64,000 nucleotides of DNA. Origin: Methylotenera_A sp031422335 (GTDB lineage: Bacteria; Pseudomonadota; Gammaproteobacteria; Burkholderiales; Methylophilaceae). Made by a program: the position numbers and the translations under genes. The notes under the pieces were generated by a model. That model saw only the letters and a program-made list of their open reading frames with translations. It did not search any database and had not been told where the DNA came from. How positions within the stretch are numbered: the first letter of the stretch is position 1; the number at the start of each line of letters is the position of its first letter. The stretch covers positions 62,001 through 126,000 of the forward strand of contig JANOQW010000013.1 of NCBI GenBank assembly GCA_031422335.1, read 5' to 3'. This document shows, in pieces, positions 1-8,407 of the stretch.

Positions 1-545
1 ATGCCTTGCGCGCTTTTACACCGCGTGACCAAAAAGCGGTGAAATCAGCCGCCGAAACCTTTAGAAGCAACCCAAAAGTGGATGTAGCAACCGCGATTAC
101 TGAGCTGGGTGTGGGTGAGGCGCTGGTATCATTTTTGGATGAGAAGGGCGTGCCTACTCCAGTGGAACGCGCCTTTATTATTCCGCCGCAAAGCCGCATT
201 GGCCCTGCTACCGATGCGGAGCGAGCTGCAACCATGAATAATTCGTTAGTGCGCGGCGTGTACGAAAAGCATGTGGATAGAGAATCAGCCTACGAGATTT
301 TGAAAAAGCGCGCCACAGAGCAAGCGGCAGAACAGGCGCCAGCAGAAGAAGAAGCCGCAAATGAAGATAGGGGTTTTGATTGGGGTGGCATGTTTGGCGG
401 TGGTAATAAGACGGCTAAAAAGCCAACCAGTCGCTCTGACACTATTTTAGAAAGCGCTGCAAAATCTACCGTGCGTGCCATAGGCTCGCAGCTTGGCCGC
501 CAAATCATTCGCGGTGTATTAGGCAGCATTTTTAAGGGCAGATAA
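1..545 (+). CDS. HerA/YjgR-like ATPase (DUF853 family), C-terminal part only
   Basis: The gene enters from the left edge: the reading frame is open from base 3, so the usable ATP-binding core lies outside the window. About 180 C-terminal residues are present. They carry the conserved stretch TAITELGVGEALVSFLDE (about residue 30 of the visible part), followed by a P-P-x-S-R-I-G-P motif, both typical of the C-terminal part of DUF853/YjgR, a family of predicted HerA-type DNA-translocating ATPases of unknown task. After that comes a low-complexity Ala/Glu-rich linker, a Gly-rich patch and a basic tail ending at TAA. An in-frame TTG at 6 is internal, not a start. The next gene begins 6 bases after the stop, so the two may be cotranscribed. 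The family call is from recognised motifs; the function is unknown. Confidence 0.8.
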   Translation, partial: ALRAFTPRDQKAVKSAAETFRSNPKVDVATAITELGVGEALVSFLDEKGVPTPVERAFIIPPQSRIGPATDAERAATMNNSLVRGVYEKHVDRESAYEILKKRATEQAAEQAPAEEEAANEDRGFDWGGMFGGGNKTAKKPTSRSDTILESAAKSTVRAIGSQLGRQIIRGVLGSIFKGR

Positions 546-551
546 ATATTT

Positions 552-2240
552 ATGCAATCCGATATCGAAATTGCCCAAGCCGCTAAGCTAAAACCGATTT
601 CTGATATTGCTACCAAGCTAAATATAGCGCCAACGGATTTAATCCCTTATGGCCATCACATTGCCAAGCTAAGCCCAGCTTGCTTGGCTAAGCTGCAAAA
701 TGATTCTCATAATAAGGCTAAAGCCAAGCTCATTTTAGTCACTGCCATTAGCCCCACGCCAGCCGGTGAGGGAAAAACCACAACAACAATAGGCTTGGCA
801 GATGCGCTTAATCACATTGGTAAAAGCGCCATTGTGTGCATTCGTGAACCATCACTTGGCCCTGTTTTCGGCATGAAAGGTGGTGCCACCGGTGGCGGAA
901 TGTCTCAAGTGGTGCCAATGGAAAACATAAATTTGCATTTTACTGGCGATTTTCATGCCATTACGGCCGCCAATAACTTACTGGCTGCTTTAATTGACAA
1001 TCATATTCATCACGGTAACGCCTTGCAAATTGACGTACATCGCATTTCATGGAAACCCTGTTTAGACATGAACGACCGCGCGCTGCGCCATGTGACACTA
1101 CATCAGCAATATGGTGATAAAAGCTCTGGTTTTGACATCACGGTGGCCTCTGAGGTGATGGCGATTTTTTGCTTGGCAGAGAATTTAGCAGATTTAAAAG
1201 CGCGCTTGGGTGAGATTCAAGTGGCTACCAATTCCCTCGGCGAGCCAATACTGGCTAGGCACTTGCAGGCTGAAGGTGCGATGACGGCGCTGTTAAAAGA
1301 TGCATTTCAACCCAATTTGGTACAAACACTAGAACACACACCAGCCATTGTACATGGCGGCCCGTTTGCCAATATCGCGCATGGTTGTAATTCGGTTATC
1401 GCCACTAAAACGGCGCTAAAACTGGCTGATTATGTGGTGACCGAGGCGGGTTTTGGCGCCGATTTAGGCGCCGAAAAGTTTTTTGATATTAAATGCCGCA
1501 AGGCGAATTTGCAGCCCGATGTAGTGGTAATTGTGGCAACGGTGCGCGCGCTAAAATATCACGGTGGCGCAGATTTAAAAGATTTAAACACAGAAAATGT
1601 AGGTATTTTATTAAATGGAATCAATAATTTAAAACAACATATTAATAATTTACATGACCAATTTGGTATGCAAGTGATTGTTGCGATTAATCACTTTTAT
1701 AATGACACGCAAGCCGAAATAGATGCTCTGCAAGCCAATATTGGTGCGGCTGCTGGCGATGCTCAAAAAGTTAAAGTAATTGTATGCAAACACTGGGCAG
1801 ATGGTGGTGCTGGCGCAGTTGATTTGGCACATGAAGTAGTGCGCGTGCTGGCAGAACAGAATGAATCTAAGTTTAAATTGCTATACCCCGATAGCATGCC
1901 CTTGCTGCAAAAAATTGAGATGATTGCACAAAAAATTTACGGTGCGGCTAAGGTCGAGCTGAGTGAGCAAGCGGCAGCCAAGCTTAAGATGTTGCAAAAA
2001 GACTACGGCCATTTTCCTATTTGCATCGCCAAAACGCAGTATTCGTTTTCATCTGATGCTACTTTGCGTGGCGCGCCTACTGGCCACACATTGGTGGTGA
2101 ACGAGTTACGCTTATCGCGCGGAGCAGGTTTTATTGTGGCTATTTGCGGCAAAATTATGACCATGCCAGGCTTGCCCAAAGTGCCTGCCAGCGCGCGCAT
2201 TAGTGTGAATGCAGCGGGCGACATTACTGGTTTGTCTTAA
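552..2240 (+). CDS. fhs: Formate--tetrahydrofolate ligase
   Basis: This enzyme ligates formate to tetrahydrofolate using ATP, giving 10-formyl-THF in the cytoplasm and linking formate to one-carbon assimilation, which suits a methylotroph. The product is 562 residues, a normal length for the family. The P-loop TPAGEGKT lies at residues 69-76 and the conserved EPSLGPVFGMKGGATGGG begins at about 99. The C-terminus has the family block GFIVAICGKIMTMPGLPK. ATG at 552 is chosen because it gives the usual N-terminus (a helix followed by P-I-x-x-I-A). No strong ribosome-binding site is visible, and the gene may be coupled to the stop 6 bases upstream. The methylotroph literature often calls it ftfL. 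Confidence 0.97.
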   Translation: MQSDIEIAQAAKLKPISDIATKLNIAPTDLIPYGHHIAKLSPACLAKLQNDSHNKAKAKLILVTAISPTPAGEGKTTTTIGLADALNHIGKSAIVCIREPSLGPVFGMKGGATGGGMSQVVPMENINLHFTGDFHAITAANNLLAALIDNHIHHGNALQIDVHRISWKPCLDMNDRALRHVTLHQQYGDKSSGFDITVASEVMAIFCLAENLADLKARLGEIQVATNSLGEPILARHLQAEGAMTALLKDAFQPNLVQTLEHTPAIVHGGPFANIAHGCNSVIATKTALKLADYVVTEAGFGADLGAEKFFDIKCRKANLQPDVVVIVATVRALKYHGGADLKDLNTENVGILLNGINNLKQHINNLHDQFGMQVIVAINHFYNDTQAEIDALQANIGAAAGDAQKVKVIVCKHWADGGAGAVDLAHEVVRVLAEQNESKFKLLYPDSMPLLQKIEMIAQKIYGAAKVELSEQAAAKLKMLQKDYGHFPICIAKTQYSFSSDATLRGAPTGHTLVVNELRLSRGAGFIVAICGKIMTMPGLPKVPASARISVNAAGDITGLS

Positions 2241-2255
2241 ATAGAAAAGCAGTCA

Positions 2256-2816
2256 TTGAATACGATTGAAAAAGCAGGTGCAGCCGAGCAAACCATTCAT
2301 AAATCTAAATTTTTGGCTTGGGCAGCGGCGTGTAAAACCGAGGTCGAAGTGGGCAGCTTTTTACGCGCTATTGCCGCGCAGCACCCAACGGCGCACCACT
2401 TAGCGTATGCGTTTCGCATTAAAACGGCCGAAGGTATTGTTCCAAGATTTTCAGATGCAGGTGAACCCAGCGGAACGGCGGGCAAGCCTATATTGCAAAT
2501 GTTAGAAGGGCAGCAGCTGATTAATGTGTGCGTGGGCGTGATACGTTATTACGGCGGTGTGAATCTTGGTACAGGCGGGCTAGCGCGGGCGTATGGAGGC
2601 ACTGCTAAAATGGCCATGCAAGCCGCACAAATAGTCGATTTTGTCGAGATGCAAGAAATTAGTGTGACGGTGGACTATAATCAGCTAGATACTTTGTTGC
2701 ATGCGGTGACGCAATATAAAGGTGTAGTGCTAGATAAAGTATTCGATGCACAAGTGCGCGTAAAAATTAACCTGCCCGCGCAGCAAAGTCAGGCACTATT
2801 AAATAGATTTAGTTAA
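2256..2816 (+). CDS. YigZ/IMPACT family protein
   Basis: The product is 186 residues and belongs to UPF0029/IMPACT (E. coli YigZ), a widespread cytoplasmic family without a firmly established reaction. The diagnostic motif FSDAGEPSGTAGKP lies at residues 65-78, and RYYGG-x-N-L-G-T-G-G-L-x-R-A-Y-G at 97-114. Family members are usually about 200 residues, so this one lacks little or nothing. The start is TTG at 2256; no ATG or GTG gives a full N-terminus, and upstream homology would end here. It sits 15 bases after the formate-THF ligase gene and is probably in the same transcript. Family assignment is solid; function is unknown. Confidence 0.9.
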   Translation: MNTIEKAGAAEQTIHKSKFLAWAAACKTEVEVGSFLRAIAAQHPTAHHLAYAFRIKTAEGIVPRFSDAGEPSGTAGKPILQMLEGQQLINVCVGVIRYYGGVNLGTGGLARAYGGTAKMAMQAAQIVDFVEMQEISVTVDYNQLDTLLHAVTQYKGVVLDKVFDAQVRVKINLPAQQSQALLNRFS

Positions 2817-2863
2817 GCTAGATTCAGTTAATTAATTTGAGCTAAGCAAATAGGAAAAGTATT

Positions 2864-3910
2864 TTGGCAAACCAAGTAAACCAAGCAAACAAAACAGATA
2901 GTCTCATTTGGGGTATAGACAAACCAACACTAGCTGCATGGCTGCTCATCGGCTTTGGCATGATTTTTGTGCTTAAAGTGCATTTGCTACCCGCGCTACT
3001 GGCTGGTTTGCTGGTGTTCGAGCTGGTGCATATTATCTCGCCCTTTATTGAGCGACATTTGCCTGGCAAAGGCGCCAAAATTATTGCAGTGGCATTCCTC
3101 GCCAGCATTGTCATTGGGCTGCTCACGCTCTTGGGCATGGGCTTGGTGGCGCTGTTTGGCTCAGATTCTGGTGGGCTAAGCACGCTGATTTCACAAATGG
3201 CACAAATTATTGAAGATTCGCGCAAAATTTTGCCTAAATGGCTAGATGAACGCCTGCCAGAAAATGCCTTTACGCTGCAATTAGCGGTCACGCAATGGCT
3301 GCGCGATCATTCATCTGATTTGCAATTTGTGGGCAAAGAGGCAGGCCGCCACGCCGCCCATATATTGGTCGCCATGGTCATAGGCGGCATGTTGGCGTTG
3401 CATGATTTTGTGAGTCGCGATCATTACAAATCTTTTGCCCGCGCTATGATTGAGCGCGTAACTTTGTTTAGCCAAGCGTTTCGCAATATTGTGTTTGCGC
3501 AAGTCCGCATCTCGGCCATTAACGCGACGTTTACCGGTATCTACTTAGCCGTGGTGCTGCCGCTAATGGGCATTAACTTGCCATTTACCAAAACCTTAAT
3601 CGCCATTACCTTTATCGTTGGCTTGTTGCCAGTGATTGGCAATTTAATCTCAAATGCGGTAATTGTGGTGGTCAGCATGAGCCACTCGCTGGGCGTGGCT
3701 ATTGGCTCGCTGGCGTTTTTGGTGATTATTCACAAGCTAGAATATTTTTTAAACGCGCGCATAGTCGGTGGCCAAATTCGCGCCCACGCGTGGGAGCTGC
3801 TAATTGCCATGCTGTGCATGGAAGCCGCATTTGGCTTGCCTGGCATTGTGGCCGCGCCGATTTATTATGCGTATATTAAAAGCGAGTTAAGAGCGCGGGA
3901 GATGGTCTGA
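2864..3910 (+). CDS. AI-2E family transporter / PerM-like permease
   Basis: A 348-residue integral membrane protein of the AI-2E transporter (PerM, UPF0118) family. Hydrophobic segments are visible near the N-terminus (about residues 25-50 and 66-95), in the middle, and in a C-terminal cluster. The C-terminal block with L-E-Y-F, R-A-H-A-W-E-L-L and G-L-P-G-I-V-A-A-P is the characteristic family ending. Members have been linked to autoinducer-2 release or cation/proton exchange; the substrate of this one cannot be told. The start is TTG at 2864 with AGGAAAAG just upstream. It is the last gene before the AT-rich AlbA_2 cassette, and a perfect 9-bp inverted repeat lies 29 bases after its stop. 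Confidence 0.88.
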   Translation: MANQVNQANKTDSLIWGIDKPTLAAWLLIGFGMIFVLKVHLLPALLAGLLVFELVHIISPFIERHLPGKGAKIIAVAFLASIVIGLLTLLGMGLVALFGSDSGGLSTLISQMAQIIEDSRKILPKWLDERLPENAFTLQLAVTQWLRDHSSDLQFVGKEAGRHAAHILVAMVIGGMLALHDFVSRDHYKSFARAMIERVTLFSQAFRNIVFAQVRISAINATFTGIYLAVVLPLMGINLPFTKTLIAITFIVGLLPVIGNLISNAVIVVVSMSHSLGVAIGSLAFLVIIHKLEYFLNARIVGGQIRAHAWELLIAMLCMEAAFGLPGIVAAPIYYAYIKSELRAREMV

Positions 3911-3939
3911 GGGTTATGCAAATATCATGTCTTAATTTA

Positions 3940-3964
3940 TTTATTATTGAATTTGAATAATAAA
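3940..3964. repeat. AT-only inverted repeat between perM-like gene and AlbA_2 gene
   Basis: TTTATTATT (3940-3948) and AATAATAAA (3956-3964) are exact reverse complements around a 7-base loop. It could end the upstream transcript or be an operator for the gene starting at 3979. There is no run of T after it, so a classical terminator is not proven. Confidence 0.55.
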
Positions 3965-3978
3965 GTCAGAAAGTATTT

Positions 3979-5001
3979 ATGATTGAATTCCTAGAATTAA
4001 CAATTGACACCAATACATCTCGCGTAACTAATCGTGAAAGTGAGCATAGAGAGTTTAAAGCAGTATTCGATAGTAACAGTATATGGAAGTATGCTAAAAC
4101 TATGGTGTCTTTCGCAAACAAAAATGGGGGAGTAATTTTTTTTGGAATTAAAGATAACCCTAAAGAGATAATTGGGTTTAACGAAAATCTACCTGACCAA
4201 TTAGTAATTGCAAATTTTCTCAATGAATGTTTTGAACCAGAAATTCATTTTTCAATGGACACAAAAATTTATGGCGGAAAAACAGTGCTATACGTTTTAG
4301 TTAACCCTTCAAATTCTAAACCAGTAATATGTAAAAAGAATAAAACTGAGCGATTAATTGAAAAAGGAAAATCAGACAATGTATTGCTGCGTGAAGGCGC
4401 AATTTACTACAGGTATTCTACATCTACTGTAGAGATTAAATTTCCAGAGTTGAGCCGAATTCTTGAAGATAGGGTTCAAAGAGTTTTTCGTTCGCTTGTA
4501 GATAATATTACATTGTTAAACAAAGTTGGTTATGAAAAAGCCGCAATTGTTGATGCTGAAGATTTAAGTGGAAATGACAAAGTAACCTCAGTATATATAA
4601 CTACCGAAACAGCTAAAAATATAAACTGGATACAGAAAGGACGTTTTTCTGAAACACCAGACTCTGTTGACAAGGCATATTACGTCACTCGTCAAATCGA
4701 AATTAAACAAGGTGTTGAAATTGAAAAGCCTGTTGACCCATCTAGAACTCATACATTAACAAAAACAGCTTTAACTAAAGAAGTTAAAATCAATAACTAT
4801 ATTAACGCCGTGCTTTGGAAGTTAGGAATACTTGATAATGAAACATACCATATGCCAATACACCATGGTAAATCTATTTTGCACAAATTTACTGTATCTG
4901 CTAAAGAACGAATTTTGACAAATTATCCATTAGATATGCTGGGTAGAAAAGAAATAATTAACAAAGTATGCGAAGAGTATAACGAAAGTCAAAGAAAATA
5001 A
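3979..5001 (+). CDS. AlbA_2 (Schlafen-like) domain protein of unknown role
   Basis: A 340-residue protein with an N-terminal AlbA_2 domain: E-x-x-x-x-E-F-K at about residues 20-27 and FANKNGGVIFFGIKD at 45-59. This fold is related to the Schlafen core and is often annotated as a DNA-binding or ATP-binding domain in putative regulators and defence proteins. The remaining 200 residues are not recognised: they are charged, without membrane segments or a signal peptide. The gene is clearly more AT-rich than its neighbours, stands alone between an AT inverted repeat (3940-3964) and a long hairpin (5098-5150), and has no functional link to either side. These features suggest acquisition by transfer. 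No transposase or site-specific recombinase is next to it. Confidence 0.7.
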   Translation: MIEFLELTIDTNTSRVTNRESEHREFKAVFDSNSIWKYAKTMVSFANKNGGVIFFGIKDNPKEIIGFNENLPDQLVIANFLNECFEPEIHFSMDTKIYGGKTVLYVLVNPSNSKPVICKKNKTERLIEKGKSDNVLLREGAIYYRYSTSTVEIKFPELSRILEDRVQRVFRSLVDNITLLNKVGYEKAAIVDAEDLSGNDKVTSVYITTETAKNINWIQKGRFSETPDSVDKAYYVTRQIEIKQGVEIEKPVDPSRTHTLTKTALTKEVKINNYINAVLWKLGILDNETYHMPIHHGKSILHKFTVSAKERILTNYPLDMLGRKEIINKVCEEYNESQRK

Positions 5002-5097
5002 ACTAGTCAGGGTATGGCTCAATAACTGTAGTATTCTGCAGTATGATTTCCTTTTGGCAGATAATGTTTAGCTAATCCGACCAGCAATACGCCCCAC

Positions 5098-5150
5098 AAA
5101 ATAGATGCCCTGCAAGCCGCATGGATATTGGCCTGCAGAGCATCTATTTT
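5098..5150 (-). terminator. Long hairpin, probable terminator of the CHASE2-SH3-M48 operon
   Basis: AAAATAGATGC (5098-5108) pairs exactly with GCATCTATTTT (5140-5150). After a single mismatch, CTGCA (5110-5114) pairs with TGCAG (5134-5138), and after another mismatch GCC (5116-5118) pairs with GGC (5130-5132). The hairpin begins 5 bases beyond the stop of the minus-strand M48 gene and its arms end in a T/A run on both strands, so it could also stop transcription from the AlbA_2 gene. Confidence 0.72.
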
Positions 5151-5155
5151 AAGTG

Positions 5156-6139
5156 TTATTTCAATTTATAAAGTCTGTTTTCTAGCGTTTTGCCTGCTTT
5201 TATATTATCTAAGCTGCTGCCTGCCGCATCGCCTAATTTAGCTAAGCGTTCATCTGGGTGCGGGTGCGTTTTAAATAATAATGCCACGCTGCTGTCAGAT
5301 TGGCTAGTTTGGCTCATGGTTTGTAATACTTCGCTCAAGCTAAAGGCATCGTAGCCCGCGCGCGCCGCTAGAATCATGCCCATGCGGTCGGCTTCAAATT
5401 CGGCATCTTTATCTAGACCGCGTGCGCTAATCTCGGCGCCTGTGCCAACGACTTTTTTGGCGAGTTTATCTTTTTTGCTAAATAAATCGCCTATTTTACT
5501 AGCGCCATAGCCCAACAATTGCTGTTTTTGCAATACTTTTAATTGATGTTTTTTTACCACATGTGCAATCTCGTGGCCAAGCACGCTGGCCAATTGTGCC
5601 TCGTTATGTAGTTTTGCATATAAACCTTTGGTAATCAGCACATAGCCGCCCGGCATGGCAAACGCGTTCAAATCGGCGCTATCAATTACGCCAAATTTCC
5701 ACGGTAAATTTTCGCGCTCACTTTGGCTGGCCACCCAACGGCCCACTTTATTCACATATTGTTGCAACGCAGCATCTTTTACCAAGGGCGCTGCGCCAAG
5801 CAAGCTGCCTGTAATTTCGCGACCCAGCGCAACTTCTTCTTCACGGCTTGGACTTTTCCAGTTAAAGGCTGGTTTTTCAGGCTCTGTTTTTGCTGCTTCT
5901 ACTGGCGCAGTGGCATCGCCAGCAACCGCACCAGTATTGGCTTGCGGTGTAGGATTGGAAGGTACAGGGGTGGAAGATGTATTTTCAGCAGGCTTGTCTT
6001 CGCCTTTCACCACTTCGTCTATTTTCTGTTTAGCAGCGTCTTCTAACACTTTGCCCAAATCTAGCGCATTGGCACTAGTTGCGATTAAGCCAGCAGCTAA
6101 AAATAAACTTAATAATAGTGCTGAATATTGTTTTGGCAT
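5156..6139 (-). CDS. M48 family zinc metalloprotease, exported
   Basis: A 327-residue periplasmic or outer-membrane-associated metallopeptidase. A signal peptide ending near SANA covers about residues 1-25, followed by a Pro/Ala-rich linker to about 90. The zinc site HEIAH is at 189-193, the third ligand region DAEFEAD at 245-251, and the substrate-strand motif FAMPGGYVLITKGL begins at 160. The single domain without a TPR tail resembles the LoiP/YggG class of envelope quality-control proteases. Its ATG overlaps the stop of the SH3 gene by one base (TAATG), so it is translationally coupled as the last gene of a three-gene operon. Confidence 0.93.
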   Translation of the reverse strand: MPKQYSALLLSLFLAAGLIATSANALDLGKVLEDAAKQKIDEVVKGEDKPAENTSSTPVPSNPTPQANTGAVAGDATAPVEAAKTEPEKPAFNWKSPSREEEVALGREITGSLLGAAPLVKDAALQQYVNKVGRWVASQSERENLPWKFGVIDSADLNAFAMPGGYVLITKGLYAKLHNEAQLASVLGHEIAHVVKKHQLKVLQKQQLLGYGASKIGDLFSKKDKLAKKVVGTGAEISARGLDKDAEFEADRMGMILAARAGYDAFSLSEVLQTMSQTSQSDSSVALLFKTHPHPDERLAKLGDAAGSSLDNIKAGKTLENRLYKLK

Positions 6140-6639
6140 TATTTGGCTCCTTTTAAGTAAGCCATTTTATTGGCGCTTAAACCGCCTGCTGCTGCATAAC
6201 TTTTCGCATCGGCGGCAGAGGTTTGGTAGCTTTCCATTTGTTTCATTTCTTCTTCGTTAAATTTGGCAGCTTTCAGCTCTTCTGCGCTTAAACCGCGAAT
6301 GCCTGTGGTGGAAACCACTTTGCCGGTGCCAGTACGGCCACTAGCCACATCGCTAATGGCGCTGCCGCTAGATGAAGCGCCGCCACGTTTGACTGATAGC
6401 AAACGCACCCAACCCGTGCTTTTTTTGCTTTTAACTTGTAGCCAAGCGCCTTTTTTAGTGAGGATTTCGACAGCATCATTTTTTGCTAAGCTGCCCACAG
6501 TTTTGGCATCAGCAAATGGTTCTGCGCGCAAGCTATCCATTTTAATAGCGGTGCCAGATTCGCCAGCAAGCGCATGGATATTGGCTGTCATGCCAATAAA
6601 AAATGCCATAATAAAACAAATTTTTACTAATATTTTCAT
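6139..6639 (-). CDS. Exported SH3-domain protein
   Basis: A 166-residue protein with a signal peptide (residues 1 to about 24, ending IHALA) and a bacterial SH3 domain at about 30-85, which includes the typical A-W-L-x-V-K...G-W-V pattern. A Ser/Gly linker leads to a helical C-terminal part containing LSAEELKAAKFNEEEM and an Ala-rich end. SH3 domains of this type usually bind peptidoglycan or peptide ligands. The start codon overlaps the CHASE2 stop as ATGA, and the stop overlaps the M48 start, so the three products are made together. It is probably an envelope adaptor for the sensor or protease; its exact role is unknown. Confidence 0.85.
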   Translation of the reverse strand: MKILVKICFIMAFFIGMTANIHALAGESGTAIKMDSLRAEPFADAKTVGSLAKNDAVEILTKKGAWLQVKSKKSTGWVRLLSVKRGGASSSGSAISDVASGRTGTGKVVSTTGIRGLSAEELKAAKFNEEEMKQMESYQTSAADAKSYAAAGGLSANKMAYLKGAK

Positions 6640-8339
6640 GCTAAATCCTTCATATTGTCATCGTCTTGGTGTTCCAGTTTAATCACCGCTTGCGCAAACA
6701 AACTACGCCACTGCGATGCCAGAGTGACCGTTGATTGATTGACTAATTTACCTTCATGCAGCGCATAACGCGTGGTGGTGGTGTTTGGTAGACCAATGCT
6801 GGCAATTAAAGTTGGTAACTGCGTGGCAATACTTTGCGCATCTTGCTTGGCCGCCGCGTCATATTCTTGTTTGTTGTCGGCATACATCCAACTCACTACT
6901 AGCATATCGCCAAATAATCCCCAAATGCCGCTTTGCGTACCTGCTAATATTTCGATATTGTTAGGCGTTTTGCTGGTAAGCTCAATTTCGCGTTTAAGTT
7001 TTTTAAGTATGGCATCGCTAAGCGCCTCGCTGGCTTCTACCAAAATCGGCATCATCAGCACGCGGTGCTCGGCTGCATCGTTACTTACGCCAAACGCTAG
7101 CCAGCGCTGCAGCGCGCGATCTGTCGCCAACGCATAAATTTTGGCGATACCAAACAGCGCAATCGCCCATAAAATGGGTGCAGTTAAGTCTAAATAGGTG
7201 TTGCTGACGTTGATGGCGATGTATGACAGCACCAATAGGCCGATTTGGCTGCCAGTAAAGATGGAATTGAATCTATCGCGATCGACCTTAAAGTAAAACG
7301 CGGCGGTAGTGAGCCAAATTAACAATAAGCTAAGCAAAATATACGGTGTTTTGCCGCGCCACACTTTTAAGTAATCGCCGTGTTTGGCGTTATCTATAGC
7401 GGTGGCAAGGATTTCTACACCGGGGAACTGCTTATCCATGGCGGTGGGTTTAATGTCAAATAGCCCTGGCGCAGTAGAGCCAATTATGACGATTTTATTG
7501 GTGAATTCATTTTGCGGGCGTTTTTTGTCTTTGCTGGCTAGGTCAGTAAACACATCGCTAAAAGTAGCGTAACTGTAAGTAAACGGCTTGCCGCGCCAAT
7601 TAATCAGCATGTCTTTTGGAATGCTATCTGTATCTGCGCCCGCAAACTTGGCAATTGCCAAAGGTAGCGAGGGCAATACCCAGCCAGATTCGTCATGCAA
7701 CATGCGGTATTCGCGCACAATGCCATCGTTATCCGGGTACACATTGTGCGTGCCAAGCCTGCCTGCTTTAAGCGCGCCTTTAAAGTAGGGCAAAATGGCG
7801 GCAATGGTGTCAGCGTCTTCAGAATCTGAGCCCGCAACAATGCCAGGAATTTGCTTGTATTTTAATTTGCTCAAGCTATCTTGGCTGGAGTCTAAACGCA
7901 AAATGGGGAAGAAAGTATTGTCGCTGCCTGTAATCACCTCGTTAAAATAGGCATCGCTGTCGGCGTTGTAAATATCGGCATCGCTAAACACAATATCAAA
8001 CACAATAGCTTTGGGGTTTTGCGCTTGAATATTCTCCAAAAACTCGCCCAACACTTGGCGCGGCCAAGGCCAGCGGCCATATTCCCTGGCAAATGCACTC
8101 AAGCTGGCCTCGTTAATATCCACAATGACAATATCTTTATCGACTTTAGGTTCGATGACGCGATGTTTCACCATAAAATCGAAGGCTTTATCGCGCATGT
8201 TCTCACCAACATGAAACACGCCAGCATCTAACAACACCAACAACGTAAACAGCGTGGCCAAATAAATGTAAAAGTTATTTTTTAATTTACGGGTGAGGTT
8301 GGCCAGCCATTGGCCGATGAGAAGTCTTAATTTAGTCAT
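6636..8339 (-). CDS. CHASE2-domain membrane protein without a recognised output domain
   Basis: A 567-residue protein. A membrane segment at about residues 22-42 leads to a periplasmic CHASE2 sensor domain (motifs VIVDINEASL at 71-80, GRWPWPR at 88-94 and AIVFDIVFSD at 111-120). Three further membrane segments follow at about 330-410. CHASE2 proteins normally continue into an adenylate cyclase, GGDEF, kinase or phosphatase domain. Here the 150-residue cytoplasmic tail has no such motif and no cyclase or GGDEF signature, so the output is unknown. It is the first gene of the operon with the SH3 and M48 genes. The ATG at 8339 has no good ribosome-binding site and lies in a tandem 16-bp repeat. 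Confidence 0.83.
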   Translation of the reverse strand: MTKLRLLIGQWLANLTRKLKNNFYIYLATLFTLLVLLDAGVFHVGENMRDKAFDFMVKHRVIEPKVDKDIVIVDINEASLSAFAREYGRWPWPRQVLGEFLENIQAQNPKAIVFDIVFSDADIYNADSDAYFNEVITGSDNTFFPILRLDSSQDSLSKLKYKQIPGIVAGSDSEDADTIAAILPYFKGALKAGRLGTHNVYPDNDGIVREYRMLHDESGWVLPSLPLAIAKFAGADTDSIPKDMLINWRGKPFTYSYATFSDVFTDLASKDKKRPQNEFTNKIVIIGSTAPGLFDIKPTAMDKQFPGVEILATAIDNAKHGDYLKVWRGKTPYILLSLLLIWLTTAAFYFKVDRDRFNSIFTGSQIGLLVLSYIAINVSNTYLDLTAPILWAIALFGIAKIYALATDRALQRWLAFGVSNDAAEHRVLMMPILVEASEALSDAILKKLKREIELTSKTPNNIEILAGTQSGIWGLFGDMLVVSWMYADNKQEYDAAAKQDAQSIATQLPTLIASIGLPNTTTTRYALHEGKLVNQSTVTLASQWRSLFAQAVIKLEHQDDDNMKDLA

Positions 8340-8377
8340 GTGAAGGTTTAGTCATATGAAGGTTTAATCATGTGAGG
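8336..8377. repeat. Tandem 16-bp repeat across the CHASE2 start codon
   Basis: The unit TCATGTGAAGGTTTAG (8336-8351) is followed by TCATATGAAGGTTTAA (8352-8367) and a partial third copy TCATGTGAGG (8368-8377). Read on the minus strand, each copy carries an ATG. The two upstream copies open 7-codon frames that end in TAA over the next copy. The unit is not a multiple of three, so the extra ATGs are out of frame with CHASE2. Confidence 0.8.
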
Positions 8378-8407
8378 AAGATGTCACTGTAGTTTATAAT
8401 AAACAGT

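Noticed and set aside
5655..6260. 201-residue plus-strand frame opposite the M48 gene
   Set aside because: The M48 protein has HEIAH, a signal peptide and a coupled start; the opposite frame is a shadow.
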